Source: Lampris incognitus
Taxonomy: Eukaryota > Chordata > Actinopteri > Lampriformes > Lampridae
Length of the DNA: 64,000 nt
Direction: 5' to 3'
NCBI RefSeq assembly: GCF_029633865.1
Contig: NC_079221.1
Span: 4,254,409 to 4,318,408, forward strand
Position 1 is the stretch's first letter; every line of letters starts with the position of its first letter. The notes under the pieces are model-generated. The model made no database searches and was not told the DNA's origin. It was given only the letters and a program-made list of their open reading frames with translations. Below are positions 31,110-43,873 of this stretch, piece by piece. The position numbers were made by a program, and so were the translations under genes.

Positions 31110-31565
31110 CTGAGCAACACGGTGTTATTTGCAATAGATTTTTTGTCCTACACTTTCATCCGTAACGGTTCTAAATAGTCTAATGAGGGCTGTGCAGGAA
31201 AGGTCTAGGCCTCATTAATATTCATGAGCTGAGCTTTGATTGATTAGTACAAGCTGGCCCGCACGAAAAGCCCGGGGAATGCCCCATCCCCAACCCCTCG
31301 CCCACTGTGCATGTACTACACCCAAACGCGCCGGCCTACACCATGTTGGTGGAGGTGGGTGAGTGGGACGGTTCTGTTTACTAAAGCAACGACTAACGTT
31401 TTTAAACACGTGACTCTTCTGTTTCCTGCTGATAAATGACGGTGACTTGGTTTGAAATACGTTTTGGCCAAAGTAAATAAAGAATGAACATTAATATACG
31501 GCCTATTACCCCCCCCCCCATCCCCCCCAGCCTCTTAGATTTGATCTAACAGGCTGGTGAGACAG

Positions 31566-31672
31566 AGGAAGACGCAGAAGACAGGAAGAGATGGAAACGG
31601 ATGAGCCGCTGGGGTGACCCCTAACGGGAGCAGCCGAGAGTAGTAGAAGTAGTAGTAGAAGTAGTAGTACAG
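31566..31672 (+). mobile_element. RTE-type LINE extreme 3' end with (TAG)n tail
   Basis: About 70 bp (gaagacgcagaagacaggaa ... aacgggagcagccgag) of the same family, followed by agtagtagaagtagtag. Only the terminus is present. Confidence 0.65.
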
Positions 31673-31820
31673 GCTGTACGTAAATCAGTAAAAAGATCAG
31701 TTGGCAGAACTGGAGGGAGGCTTTTTAAAAACAGAAAAAAAGAAAATTCAATTCAATTTTGTTTCAGTAGGAAGAGACAAAATGCATGACTGAGTGTTGG
31801 TGAAGTGATGTTGAACAATG

Positions 31821-32529
31821 TTAGTGTTTTAATTCAGTCAGACTTCAACAGCCCCAAAACTGCCAACAACCAGGCTGAGCAGGGTACTGAGCCTACAACT
31901 TACCGCTCCATGGATTAAGGCTTTCTAGACCACTTTTTTATTTTTGGACCCCCCCCCCCTCTTATTTTTCCCTCTCTCCAGTTGTACCCGGCCAATCACC
32001 CCACTCTCCCGAGCCGTCCCGGTCTCTGCTCCACCCCCTCTGCTGATCCGGGGAGGGCTGCAGACTACCACATGTCTCCTCCCATACATGTGGAGTCACC
32101 AGCCACGTCTTTTCACCTGACAGTGAGGAGTTTCACCAGGGGGATGTAGCACGTGGGAGGATCACGCTATTCCCCCCAGTTCCCCCTCCCCCCCAAACAG
32201 GTGCCCCGACCGACCAGAGGAGGTGCCAGAGCAATGACCAGGACACATACCCACACCTGGCTTCCCATCCGCGGACACGGCCAATTGTGTCTGTAGGGAC
32301 ACCCGACCAAGCCGGAGGTAACATTGGGATTCGAACCAGCAAGCCTCGTGTTGGTAGGCAATGGAATAGACCGCTACGCTACCTGGACACTCAAAAAATA
32401 TTACTGTTTTAATTTCAGTCAGACTTTAACATCCCCAAAACTGCTAACAACTAGGATTAGCAGGGTAGTGAGTCTATTTACAGTTAGTGAATTTATCGTT
32501 CCATGGATTAAGGCTTTCTAGACCACTTT
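31821..32529 (+). repeat. Direct repeat of about 120 bp flanking a SINE
   Basis: 31821-31937 and 32401-32529 share tttaattcagtcagactt, ccccaaaactgc and ccatggattaaggctttcta. The right copy has a 15-bp extra segment. Confidence 0.9.
31950..32391 (-). mobile_element. Family B SINE between two direct repeats
   Basis: Full length. The flanks are a 117-129-bp diverged direct duplication (31821-31937 and 32401-32529) rather than a short target duplication. Confidence 0.88.
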
Positions 32530-33239
32530 GGTCTTTTAAATTCTGAACCAGAAAATATATATATATATAATTATTTTTTTGGCACTGGAGAACTTGAAGC
32601 AGGAGACAGGAAAAATGGTACAAAAAAATTGATTAATTCCCCAGGTTGCATAAGTAGGAAACAATTGAATTCATTGATTGGTTAAAGAAGAAGGTGCCTT
32701 GGTTCTGGTGGTAGTTTGTGTACATGTTCTCTGCACTCTTTTACAAGTTACACATGCACCGGCCACGGGATCAAACACGAGAAAAACAAGACGAAATTTC
32801 AAGTTGTTGGAGAAATAGTGATGTCATTAGTTTATTGACCCGTCTGTAGTTTGTGCCCCCCAGGAATCCCCGACACCGGAGCAGATCCCATGACAGAACA
32901 CAAGGTCATGTTATCGACAGTTTCACCCTCCAGTGAGCGCCTTGTCTCACAAGCTTTTTTAACTGATTATGCTGCTCGGTTGCTCCACAAGGAGGCCTTA
33001 ATAAAGGTAACGTGCCTTTAGTTTGGTTTCAGTGGTCCCTGCGAGCCAATCAATATCTCTCACGCAGCGATCCCCGGTGGAAGAGCTGGAGCCTGAATCT
33101 GCAGCCTGACGCCTGCTGGCCGCCAACAATTTACACCTGACTGGGTGGGGAGGGGCGCCACATCGCTTCAGGGACCCGCCAGTTCTGCAGTTTTCTGCGC
33201 AACACAGTGGGGCTGTATGGTGAAAACTGGTCTCTCTTA
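32530..33239. other. STK39 intron, unassigned
   Basis: (AT)n at 32556-32570; otherwise nothing recognised. Confidence 0.45.
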
Positions 33240-34014
33240 AATAATAATAATAAAATAATAATACATTGGATTTAAAGCGCCTTTCAGGAAACCCAAGGAC
33301 ACTGTACGGTAGTATAGAACAAGAAAAAAATTAGGAAAATCAGTGAAAATAAACAGTAATACAAACATTAAAAGAATTAGTTATGAATATTATGTCTAAG
33401 AATAGTAAAAATATATGTAAAGGAGAATCTAAACTGAGGAGAAAGCCAGCCTGAACAACTCAGTTTTGAGTCTTTTTTTGAAGGTAGTGATGGAGTTCGA
33501 ATTGCGGGTTGCTGGGGGGGGGAGAATGCTCCAGAGCTCAGGGGCAGCAACACTGAAAGCCCAGTCCCCCATGGTAGAGTCTAGTTTTTGGACTGGTGAG
33601 GAGTCCAGAGTCACTGGAACGGAGACCACGGGAAGGGGCGTGTATGTGGAGGAGGTTGGTAAAGGTATTAGGAGCGAAGGCCATGGACGGGCTTGTAGAT
33701 GAGGAGCAGGAGCTTATAGTCAATGCGGAATTTAACAGGGAGCCTGTGAATGTGGTGCAGTGTAGGGGTGATATGTTTCCAGGGTCTGATGCATTTGAGA
33801 ACCATCGCCGCAGAGTTCTGGACATACTGAAGCCTATCCAGGGCTTTGCCTGACACCCCAAATAGGACACCATTGCAGTAGTCCAAGCAAGATGTAACAA
33901 AAGCATGCATAAGGGTCTGCCCTGCAGGGTCTGTGAGGGATGGTTGGAGTCAAGTGGAAGAAAGCAGATTTGGTGACAGACTTGATGTGGGGAAGAAGCA
34001 AGTATGCACACATC

Positions 34015-34945
34015 CAGAAAATATTAAGACGCAAGACAAAAATAGCAAAACTAGAATGAAGGAGTAAGGTCTGCACACTAAATTGTTCCCAAAAGCTATT
34101 TTATTTAGCAACGTCTCGATCAGTGAGATCCTCCTTAGCCTGAGGAAGATCTAACTGATCGAAACATCCTTGGGGGGGGGGGCTGAAAGAATCAAAATAT
34201 TTTAGTTATGTTATTTACCTAATTTATGTGCAGTCACTACATTACAGCTCAGTGTGAGTCTCTACTGCGTTTTCCTTCCATTTAGTGTTGCACTAGTTTC
34301 TCTCCTCTCCTCTGCTGTGTTTCACCGAGGGCAGGGCTTAGCCCTTCCACACACTCAGTGAGTGGGGCAGAGGAGAGACAAGTGAGGATAATGTTACTCG
34401 AGTTGATGACAACTCATTACGTTACTTAAAGTGCATTAAAAGTTTCCCACCAAGAGTAATCCGTTACTGTAATCTGTCTAAAACCCAAGATGGACAGACG
34501 TTGACGCAAACGTCTGAAATTCAGGCCAAAATATCTGCGTATTTTAAACGCACCCAACCTGAATCTGGTGACAGTGGCGAGGATGCTAGGAGTTCTGCTA
34601 GTGATGGGAGGGAAGCTAGTCCTGGTTGGAACACTAGCAGTGCTCCTCTGCTGATACAGCTGCCCCCCCCCCCGACAAGTTCAGGATGACGGGCTTTGCT
34701 CCATCTTGGCTGTCAGAGATGAAATACTCCTGGCTCTACAAGAGCGATATTGGTGATGTTAGATGCAAACGTAAATAAAAATGTACACTTAATTCCACTC
34801 CATACAATCTTGTAGCACTCAGACAACGATCAAACTCAAGGCAACAGCTACACCAAGTGGCCAGAAGGAGGAAGAGAACCGATCGAATATAGTAAAAACA
34901 ATGTATGATCCCTCCTCCTGCTGCAGCCTATCCACCCTCCCAAAG
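34015..34945 (+). mobile_element. DNA-transposon remnant with a hAT TTF-type finger, inside a LINE
   Basis: An open frame at 34501-34689 (MTQTSEIQAKISAYFKR...) breaks by frameshift into MTGFAPSWLSEMKYSWLYK at 34686-34766, then DIGDVRCK and a stop. The F-x-x-x-W-L-x-x-x-x-W-L pattern with a downstream Cys is the TTF zinc-finger start of one hAT transposase group. The rest is missing. It separates two parts of the LINE reverse transcriptase. Confidence 0.5.
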
Positions 34946-36848
34946 CAGTCAACCTAGGGGAAACACTGGAGAGTGGTTTAAGACGACACCAAGATTCCTG
35001 ACCTCAGAGGATGGACAGATGGAACAGCTATCAATGGACAGGACAAGGTCACCTGCTATATTCAGCAGAGCCTTCGGAGCCACCAACATCACCTCGGATT
35101 TACTGCTGTTGAGCCTGAGTAAGTTTGAAGTCATTCAGTTTTTGATGTCCTTAAGAAAACCAGTAAGAGATTGGGAAGGGAGTTGTGAGGTGGGTTTAGA
35201 CCGGATGTAAATATGTGTGTCATCAGCATAGCAGTGTAAGTTAAGACCGTGGTTTGGAATGATCTGGCCCAGGAGTAGCACGTATATGATGAACAGCAGG
35301 GGACCAAGCACAGAACCTAGAGGGACACCTTGGCTGAGAGGGGCTGGAGGGCATTTTGAGTCCCCAAGTGACACATACTGCTGCTGGTCAGTTAGGTAGT
35401 ATCTGAACCAAACCAGTACTGTTCCAGTGATGCCCAGAACTGGTTCCATGTGGTCAATGAGAATGGTATGACAGACGGTGTTAAAAGCAGCAGAGAGGTC
35501 CAGGAGGATGACGATGTTAAAATGGGGGGAATCAGCGACAATGAGGAGGTCGTTAATATCTTCGACAAGGGCCGCCTCTGTGCTAAGCTTGACCTGGAAA
35601 CCTGACTGGAGAGGTTCATACAGGACATTGTTAGTCAGTCAAGTGACACTGTCATTGGGCAGCAACAGCCTGCTCCAGAATTCTAGCAAGAAACAGGAGG
35701 CTGGAAATGAGCCTATAGTTGTTTAGGTTATCCAGGTCCAGTCCTTGATTCTTGAGGGTGGGAGTGACTGCAGCCAGTTTAAGTGAGGGGGGACCAGCAC
35801 CAGCCAGCAGAGAGGTGTTCACAATGCTAACCATAAGAGGGAAGAAAGAAAGTAGGCAAGCCTTGACCAAGGAAGATGGCATTGGATCCAGTGAGCAGGT
35901 GGTGGCATTAGATCTGGTGATCAGCTATTCAATGTGGGCTGCATCAACAGGAGAGAAAATGGAGAAATGGCAGATTGACGGGGGGGGGGGTTGAGAGGGT
36001 AGTGCTAGTCACAACCTGAGCTGAGGGCATGGTGGGGAATAATTGGAGTTGCTGGTAGATGGATTTGATTTTTGACTGAAAAAGTCCAGAAACATATTGC
36101 AAAGTTGTGCGGAGCCGGTGATGGGGTTGGGATTCAGGGGCCCGACCATAGCCTGTTGATAGTGGAGAAGAGGGATCCAGGAGTTCCCTTGCTGTTATTG
36201 ATGAGGTCAGTATAGTAAACTGATTTGATCTGGGAGAGGGCATTGTAGTCCTTGACATGCTCCCTGTAATCCTCCAATTGGACTGGAAGACCAGATGTTT
36301 TATAAAGCCTCTCCAGTTGGCAGTCAGCAGACTTAATTGAGTGCAGCACAGCGGTAAACCAAGGAGCAGACAGAGAGAAAAAGATGGTCTGAGTTTTCAG
36401 AGGGGCAACAGTCAAGGCTGAAGGAGAGGAGTGCGTCATGATGAGATCTCAGCTCCTCGGTTGAGGAGGCAAGAGGAGCTGGGTTATTTTGTGTTTGAAG
36501 TATATTTCCTAGAATGGTTGTGCTGACGGATTTAATGTTCCTATATGTAATGGTCCGCTTTTGACACAACTTTGTTAAGGGAACAGCCACATTACACAGG
36601 ATAGTAAGACGGTCAGAGGATGGTAATATCCAGTCCACATAGGTTGGAGGCGGCAAAACCTGTTGCGCAGACAAGGTCCATAACCTTTGCTATGTGTGGT
36701 AAATTTAACATGCTGAGTGATGTTTAAACAGTCAAGGAGAAAAAGAAACTCGGCAGCAAATGCACAACTGTTGGAGTCAACATGGATGTTAAATTCACCT
36801 AACATGAGCGTAGTTGGTGATACGGAACAGGCAAGTCTATGGACCTAT

Positions 36849-38156
36849 GATAACCCCTTTCGATCAACACGAACCTAGTTCCAGCTCTGGGTTAGTGCTA
36901 GTACCAGTTCTCAGTTGGTTCAACTTGTGAACCTTCTAAGAACCGGCTTGCTTTTCCACAGGCTAGACAGCCACATCATTATGTCACTGTATACATTCTG
37001 TATACATTTCCAAAGATGAGGTGAGAAATCAACTGGGTAGATTTCGAATTTTTTACAATTTTCACATTTAATTTTTGTATGTCAAGTCAATTTAATCTGT
37101 ATAGTCCATTATCACAAATTACAAATTTGTCTCAGGAAGAAATAGGAATAGGAAGAAACTAGAAGATAGGAAGAATCCTCAGGGAGAGCAACAGAGGAGG
37201 GATCTCTCTCTCTCTCCCAAGATGGACAGACGTGCAATGGATGTTGTGTGTACACAATTTACAGAATGCAACATTGAAAGAGGATAACAGAATTATGATG
37301 AAATTACAAGATGTATGAAAAATATGATGAGGAGGACGCCAAGCAGTGTCCAGTGTATGCAATTTCATCGTTAAATTCGCGTCTGAGAATTTTTGAGGGG
37401 AGAAATCAACAGTGCAGATTTAAAATATTGGCAATTTTATGAAAATTGATGGCGAATAGAAATTTACTCAGAAGCTTTTGGAGTTGAGAAGCTCCACAAA
37501 CTGGCGACAAGCTGGCCAGTCATGCTCACAGACAACATTGTGAGCTGGCTGGAGCTCTCTCAAGAGACTGGTCTCATAACAAAGAGGCTCTTATGTCCCT
37601 GCTGATGGACGGTTTATTTAAATATCATAACACAAATTTTCATTACTAAATTTACAAAACCTGTGATTTTCTGCCTTGTTCTCGTGTGGGGTGACTGGTC
37701 TGAAATTTACAAGGTGTCCTTGATTTCTTAGCGTGAACTCTTTTGTGTTCTTTGTCGATGTGTTTTTAAAAATAGGATTTCGGATAGTTATACTAAAATG
37801 AGGTTTTTTAATATGGAAAAGTGAATTTGGAGTTTCAAATTCACTCAAAAGTCAAAGTCGATCAAATAAAGTACATGCTGATAAAGCCATTTGATTCCTA
37901 TCAACTTTGATTTGAAGTGTCATTACTGAATGTTAAGGGGTGCATGCATTATTCAGCAGAACTGATTGTTGCTGCCCGCCCCCAGCCCCTGACGTAGGTG
38001 GTTCTTCTTCTAGCTCAGCAAAGAGTTGGCGCCACTCTGGAATCAGTTTTCCTGGCCAAGAGCCGGTTCTTTGAAATGTGAAGAACTCGAGATTCGGGAT
38101 TAGGCATCGGCTCCGAACCAGCCCTTGAACTGCCTTGGTGGAAAAGGGGTACGAGA
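36849..38156. mobile_element. DNA transposon remnant, about 1.3 kb, inserted in a LINE
   Basis: The left end taacccctttcgatcaaca and inverted right end tacccctttt ccaccaagg are related, followed by matching gaacc...ccagctc/ggagcc... segments. It splits the endonuclease region of the LINE on either side. Positions 37080-37290 look like a fragment of another dispersed fish repeat (caatttaatctgtatagtcc..., ...gatggacagacgtgcaat). No transposase frame remains. Confidence 0.5.
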
Positions 38157-38824
38157 GTTCCGAGAGACACACAGATGAAGGTTTGGGAGGGCGACAGACT
38201 GGGACAATTTGCAGAGGGTGAGGACCAACCAGCCTAAAGGCCAGACATTCAAAAGATGAGGTACTGCGTGTAGGGAGGATCTTTGCCTTGAAGTTTTTTT
38301 GATGGATAAGTGCAAGCCCCCCACCCGACCCACTGAGTGAGGCTTTTGAAGGTATACATAGCCTGGTGGAGTAGCTTGATTAAGAGCAATAGTCATTTGC
38401 CTGCTGCCAGGTCTCTGTTAAACACATAACGTCAATATCTTTATCCAGGATAACATCATATATCAGAAGTGATTTGTTATTGAGAGTGAGAGTGTTGAGC
38501 AGCACAAATGAAGTGGTCTTTCAATGTAGTAGGGGAGGTGGGTGGCAGAAAACTTGCGACTTTATCCACAGTTGTAAGGGAGTTAATATTAATACCAGGG
38601 CAATTTTTGCCTCATGTGGGAGTAACATTAGGTGATGTAAACGAGTTTCCAGGAGGGACAGAAACATGGCGGTGGCAAAACAAAATAGACCTGTGGCTGA
38701 CAACTTTTTTGTTGGAGACCTTAAAAGATTTAAGGATTGTTGAACGCATCAATGTTCGAAATGCTCGAAAAAGCAAGTTGTTCAAACAGTATGCGCTGCT
38801 GAGATTACTGCTTAATTAGAAAGC

Positions 38825-39095
38825 GTTTGCATGTTCTCCCTGTGTCTGCGTGGGTTTTCTGCGGGAGCTCCGGTTTCCTCCCACAGTTCAGAGACTTGTA
38901 GGTCAGGTGAATTGGCCGTACTAAGTCACCCCTAGGTATGAATGTGTGTGTGTGTGTGTGTCGGCCCTGTGTGATGGCCTGGCGGCCTGTCCAGGGTGTC
39001 TCCCCGCCTGCCGCCCAATGGCTGCTGGGATAGGCTCCAGCATCTCCGCGACCCTGAGAGCAGGATAAGTGGTTCGGATAATGGGTGGATGGATA
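38825..39095 (+). mobile_element. Family A SINE, 5'-truncated
   Basis: It begins within the body at tttgcatgttctccctgtgt, without the tRNA-like head, and ends with the usual ggataatgggtggatggat. Confidence 0.85.
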
Positions 39096-41054
39096 GAAAG
39101 AACAGCAGAAACGCAAATATTGTTCCAAGGACACAATGTGGGTCCATTCTGAAAATTGTATCAGCAGGTGGAACCATTTCTTCTTCTTCTGTTGTTATTT
39201 CAGGCAGATTAGACACTTCACAGCGGGCAGAACCACTTTGCGCATGTAAAAAACGTTACATTCTGATGAAATGCTTTGGGGCATGCATGTAAACACACAT
39301 CTTATAGGATCATTTTAGTTAGCGTCCATGTAAATAGTTAAGTTGGAATCTCTAATAAGAATGATTTCAATCGGGCTGAAGAATTGTTGTCCACGTAACC
39401 GCAGTTAATGACAAGGAGCACTGAAGCTGTTCTGGAGGCTTGTGGTGGCCCAACACTTTACTAAGGCACTATTTCTTTTCATTTGTTACCCGTCTGTAGA
39501 AACATGTATTATTAGCTCAAGTATACGGCCATTCTTACTGTAACCGAGCATATTTCCCCCCACTGTGGGATTCGACCCGGGGTTGTACTGCACCATCAGA
39601 CAACATCGCTAATTGCTCGACTAAAGGGGGCCAACCCCTTTGGGGTTAAGGATGGGAGTAGTACCTTTCCCAGATGGCCTTTCGTGGCGTCCTAGACTGG
39701 TCTCCATACACCCCAGCATCATGTGAAGTGCAAAATATAGCCTCTCCATGATGAGTGACTGTCCGTGCGTGGTGAAGAGCCACACCTTCCTCACAGTAAT
39801 CCTGTTAACATTGTCAGGAGACAACAGAGCAGAACACGGCGGATCTAGAGGAGTAAACCTCGATAATAAATCGCGCTATTCCTATGGGTAGCAGTAGTCC
39901 TAGGTGCATTCATCGACAGACTGAAATTATGGACTGGGGGACATCGTTGCTTTGCAGATGATCAATGCATCTTGACAATGGAAAGGCACAAAATCTCCAG
40001 TGCGTGGAGAACCATAGAGCTGCATGTGGAGTAGCGCCCCATGCTTTAAACAAACACGGGCAACCGAAACCCTATAGGGGGCGGTCCTGACGGACGACCT
40101 AGTTAGGTGTAGAAATATGCTGTAGCAATAACACTTCAATAGCACCCATAATACTGAGCAGTCTTGTGCATCTCTGAAATACCGCTGAAACTGTGTACAC
40201 CAGAGACAGGCCGCAATTTCTTACACAATGCAGCCTATCAGCAAACCAAGAAGTAAGTTTTCACATTTGCAGAGTGGCGGCCGGCAGACAGGATCCTGGC
40301 AGTATTTCAAATGACTGCTCACTGTTATAGCAACTAATAGGGTGTTATCCCTACAATATACTGTATACACAGAGATAATGTTGAAAATCATGACTGTTAC
40401 CCTCTAAAGCCATGACATCCTAGTGCATCCACTGTGGACAGAACGTATATCTAATGGGTCTGAATCCTCCTCCTTTTCTTTTTTCAGGTTTCTTAAGGCA
40501 AGAACTTGCTATCACTAAGACAACATTTTGAATGTCTTTTTTTTTTTGCCATCATGGGCATGGTTAGCTTGCTGTCAGCTAATCTGGGTCGTAACCTTGT
40601 TGTTCAGCTTAATGCGCAATGTGGAAGAAGCCTCACATCAACTCTAGCAGTCTGACAAGGGGAATGTATCAAGATTTTACTATTTTCCCATCACACAATG
40701 CAACATGCAATAAACGTACAGTGGTGCAGTCTGCGGGGGCCTTCAGTGAGCTCATCGCTGTGAGCTATGAGTCTGAGTCTGCTGTGATCTCTTGTTTAGT
40801 TCGATCATAAAGTTGCTCTGCTGCCACCTACACCATCAGTCTCCTGAGGTAAAAGATGTCATGAGTTATCCTCCTGGTGAATGATTACACTCACTCACTA
40901 GGTTGGTGTGACACTTGAAACAAAACTCCATATTTGAGGGGACTGCGTACAATGGAGAAATCTATGGAAGCACAGGTTTTATACTGCCTGCAGTGGAGCC
41001 ATGTTCACACATGGAGATGGGAGAGTGCTGTACGGCAGTTAATTAGTCTCAAAA
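39096..41054. other. STK39 intron, mostly unassigned
   Basis: Apart from the tRNA-like head at 39556, no gene or known repeat was recognised. Confidence 0.45.
39556..39634 (-). mobile_element. tRNA-like SINE head, third family
   Basis: On the minus strand: ccctttagtcgagcaattag (A-box-like) and GGGTCGAATCCC (B-box), about 77 bp with ggtgcagtacaaccc between. No acceptor-stem pairing good enough for a tRNA gene. Confidence 0.5.
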
Positions 41055-41868
41055 CCTTTGGAGGCGGGGATGGGACAGAGTGGCTGATGTCTCCACTCCT
41101 TTGATTGGTCACTTTGAATACTGACCGTGACCTTTGATTGGCTGTTTGGTTTGATCACTGACACAGTCGAAGATGGGCAGTTCCCTGAGAGAAAGACCAT
41201 TTTCATGGCACCATCATGTCTGAGCAAGTAAGTCTTACACTAAGTTAACATCTTCCAGAGATCTCATTTCAATATTGTTTGAAGGCGGTACGGTGGTGCA
41301 GTGGTTAGCGCGGTCGCCTCACAGCAAGAAGGTTCTGGGTTCGAGCCCCGGGGTAATACAACCTTGGGGGTCATCCCAGCTCGTCCTCTGTGTGGAGTTT
41401 GCATGTTCTCCCCATGTCTGTGTGGGTTTCCTCCAGGTGCTCCGGTTTCCTCCCACAGTCCAAAGACATGTAGGTCAGGTGAATCGGCCATACTAAATTG
41501 TCCCTAGGTGTGTGTGTGTGTGTGTGTGTTGGCCTTGTGTGATGGCCTGGTGGTCTGTCCAGGGTGTCTCCCCACCTACCGCATGATGGCTGGATGAAGG
41601 TATTGATTTCATTTACTGCATGTACTATAATACTCTGTCCAACAATAGTAAAATGGGATCTCTGGAAGGTGTTAACTTAGTGTAAGACTCATTTGCTCAG
41701 ACATGATGGTGCCATGAAAACAGTTGTTCTCTCAGGGAACTGCCTGTCTTCGACTGTGTCAGTGATCAAACCAAACAACCAATAAAAGGTCATGGTCAGT
41801 ATTCAAAGTGACCAATCAAAGGAGAGGAGACAGCAGCCACTGTCTGTTCCATCCCCGCCTCCAAAGTC
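41055..41868. repeat. Inverted repeat, arms about 225 bp, SINE in the loop
   Basis: 41055-41279 is the inverse of 41641-41868 at roughly 90 percent identity by eye: gtgatcaaaccaaac, ttcaaagtgaccaatcaaag, gatctctggaag and many others. The loop of about 360 bp is mainly a family A SINE. Confidence 0.9.
41283..41592 (+). mobile_element. Family A SINE, 3'-truncated, in the loop of an inverted repeat
   Basis: Complete head (aggcggtacggtggtgcag, GGTTCGAGCCCC) and body, but it stops at cccacctaccgc without the tail. Confidence 0.87.
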
Positions 41869-42401
41869 TCCAAAGTCAACTTGACGAGCGAGCATTGAGC
41901 AGTTGTGAGTGTATAGGGAGGGTCCAGCTCACGGTCATCACAGCCCCTTGCTTGCAGGACCACATTTGTGCATGCAAAGCAGAAATGCTCCCTCGCCAGA
42001 ATGGTTTTCCGATTGCGGATACTGTTCTGTGGGTTCATGTCACATGCACGCGGCTGGTTTTTCTGTGCGTGGGATTTGAGACTGATTAACCGCCATATTG
42101 CTGATGTATTCCTAGCAAGCTGCCCTAACTCTCTGGCTGCAGACTGTCTCTCTTGAGATCAAGTCCATCTGCAATCTCACCAGCTGCTAATAAGACAAAC
42201 ATGGCATAAAGGTCAAACAGCCAATCGCTGTGACTCAATGCGCAGATGTTGCTTACTGACAACTTTATAAAGGTGACTAACTCATACTTTAAATGTACTG
42301 TGAACATTTTTGCTGATCCAGCTGGAGTTCCATGTGCCGATTTTGTAGTTATTTCTTCTGCAGAATTTCATTTTTTTCAGTGTAAGGCAGATCTGTGTCT
42401 T
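41869..42401. other. STK39 intron, unassigned
   Basis: Nothing recognised between the inverted repeat and the next family B SINE. Confidence 0.45.
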
Positions 42402-42409
42402 ACAGAGAG

Positions 42410-42857
42410 ATTTTTATTTATTCACCCCCCCCCCATTTTTCTCCCCAATTGTACTTGGCCAATTACCCCTCTCTTCCAAGCTGCCCTGGTCTCTGCCCCA
42501 CCCCTCTGCTGATCCGGGGAGGGCTGCAGACTACCACATGCCTCCTCCCATACATGTGGAATCACCAGCCGCTTCTTTTCACCTGACAGTGAGGAGTTTC
42601 ACCAGGGGGACGCAGCATGTGGGAGGATCACACTATTCCCCCCAGTCCCCCCCCCCCGAACAGGCGCCCCGACTGACCAGAGGAGGCGCTAGTACAGCGA
42701 CCAGGACACATACCTACGTCTGGCTTCCCACCCGCAGACACAGCCAATTGTGTCTGTAGGGATGCCCGACCAAGCCAGAGGTAACACGGGGATTCGAACC
42801 GACGATCCCTGTGTTGGTAGGCAACGGAATGGACCGCTATGCTACCCGGACGCCCCC
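42410..42857 (-). mobile_element. Family B SINE, full length
   Basis: Duplication ACAGAGAG at 42402-42409 and 42858-42865. Head gctacccggacgcccc at the right. Confidence 0.9.
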
Positions 42858-42865
42858 ACAGAGAG

Positions 42866-43459
42866 GTATTTGAATGCTCACAAAGGCCATCAGACATCAG
42901 GCTCTCTCAGTTCATTGCTCTAGGGCACCATCGTAGTAATGTCGTCATTACAGTATCTCATACAGCACCTGGATTATAAATCCTTCCAGATGAGAATAGT
43001 TTTGAAATTGTATTATTTGTGTTAAAGCAACTGTATAACAGACACAGACAGTGATTTATGTCTGTACATACATTTTTAAGTATGTTGAACGCTCTGGCCA
43101 CCCTGTGCTTCAGCAGCAGTAGAATTATTTGGGTTATAAATTGTAAAAGCTATTGGAAATGTTACACGAGGGTGTTGGACATTTTTTTGCCTGTCTGTGT
43201 CTGCCTATAATCTATACTACTCTCGCCATTCACCCTTGACCTCTCCTGTCAATAAGCCGTTCAATCCAGCGAGACTATTTGCTGGGTGCTTCATTGCCTG
43301 CTGTACCATACTCTGCAAGATACGGTCATAGCGGAGCTACCCATGATGGTAGCTGTTTCTCAGATACTGGCTACATGACTGGGAAGCTGAGCATGTAACT
43401 ATTAAGTATATATGTATACAGAAAACACAAAAGACGTTTGTCCCACACAAATGGAAACA
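42866..43459. other. STK39 intron, unassigned
   Basis: Nothing recognised. Confidence 0.45.
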
Positions 43460-43473
43460 TCATTCCTTATTTC

Positions 43474-43802
43474 TTTCTTTTTTTTTTTTGTGACTTTTTC
43501 CCCCTTTTTCTCCTCAATTGTACTTGGCCAATTACCCCACTTTTCGGAGCCGTCCCGATCACTGCTCCACCCCCTCTGCCGATCCGGGGAGGGCCCCCTG
43601 AACAGGCGCCCCGACCGACCAGAGGAGGCGCTACTGCAGCAACCAGGACACATACCCACATCCGGCTCCCCACCTGCAGACACAGCCGATTGTGGCTGCA
43701 GGGACGCCCGACCAAGTCGGAGGTAACGTAACACAGGGATTCGACCCAGCGATCCCCGTGTTGGTAGGCAACAGAATAGACTGCTGAACTACCTGGATGC
43801 CC
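43474..43802 (-). mobile_element. Family B SINE with internal deletion, 71 bp from an STK39 exon
   Basis: Exact 14-bp duplication TCATTCCTTATTTC at 43460-43473 and 43803-43816. The middle (about 130 bp from gggctgcagac to the ttcccc run) is missing: gatccggggaggg runs directly to ccccctgaacaggcg. Confidence 0.93.
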
Positions 43803-43873
43803 TCATTCCTTATTTCACAGAGATCCTTAAGAGAGAAGGCGGTAATGATGCCATTAATTGTCTGGAAACTCAC

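Larger units (their letters stand above)
33240..38500 (-). mobile_element. L2/Rex1-like LINE, near full-length but broken
   Basis: Reading on the minus strand from 38500, the endonuclease start shows as DVMCLTETWQQ and LNQATPPGYVYLQKP, then SSFECLAFRLVGPHPLQIV. After an inserted transposon it resumes LGEFNIHVDSNSC (36800). The linker QLERLYKTSGLPV follows (about 36310), then RT blocks TPTLKNQGLDLDNLNNYR (35730) and SQGVPLGSVLGPLLFIIY with the catalytic CYADDTHIY (about 35220-35360). SSKSEVMLVAPKAL follows near 35090. After a second insertion come SCLDYCNGVLFGVSGKALDR (about 33870) and the C-terminus FKKRLKTELFRLAF (33440). Frameshifts and stops abound, so it is dead. It lies in the last STK39 intron, in the gene's sense orientation. 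Confidence 0.85.
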
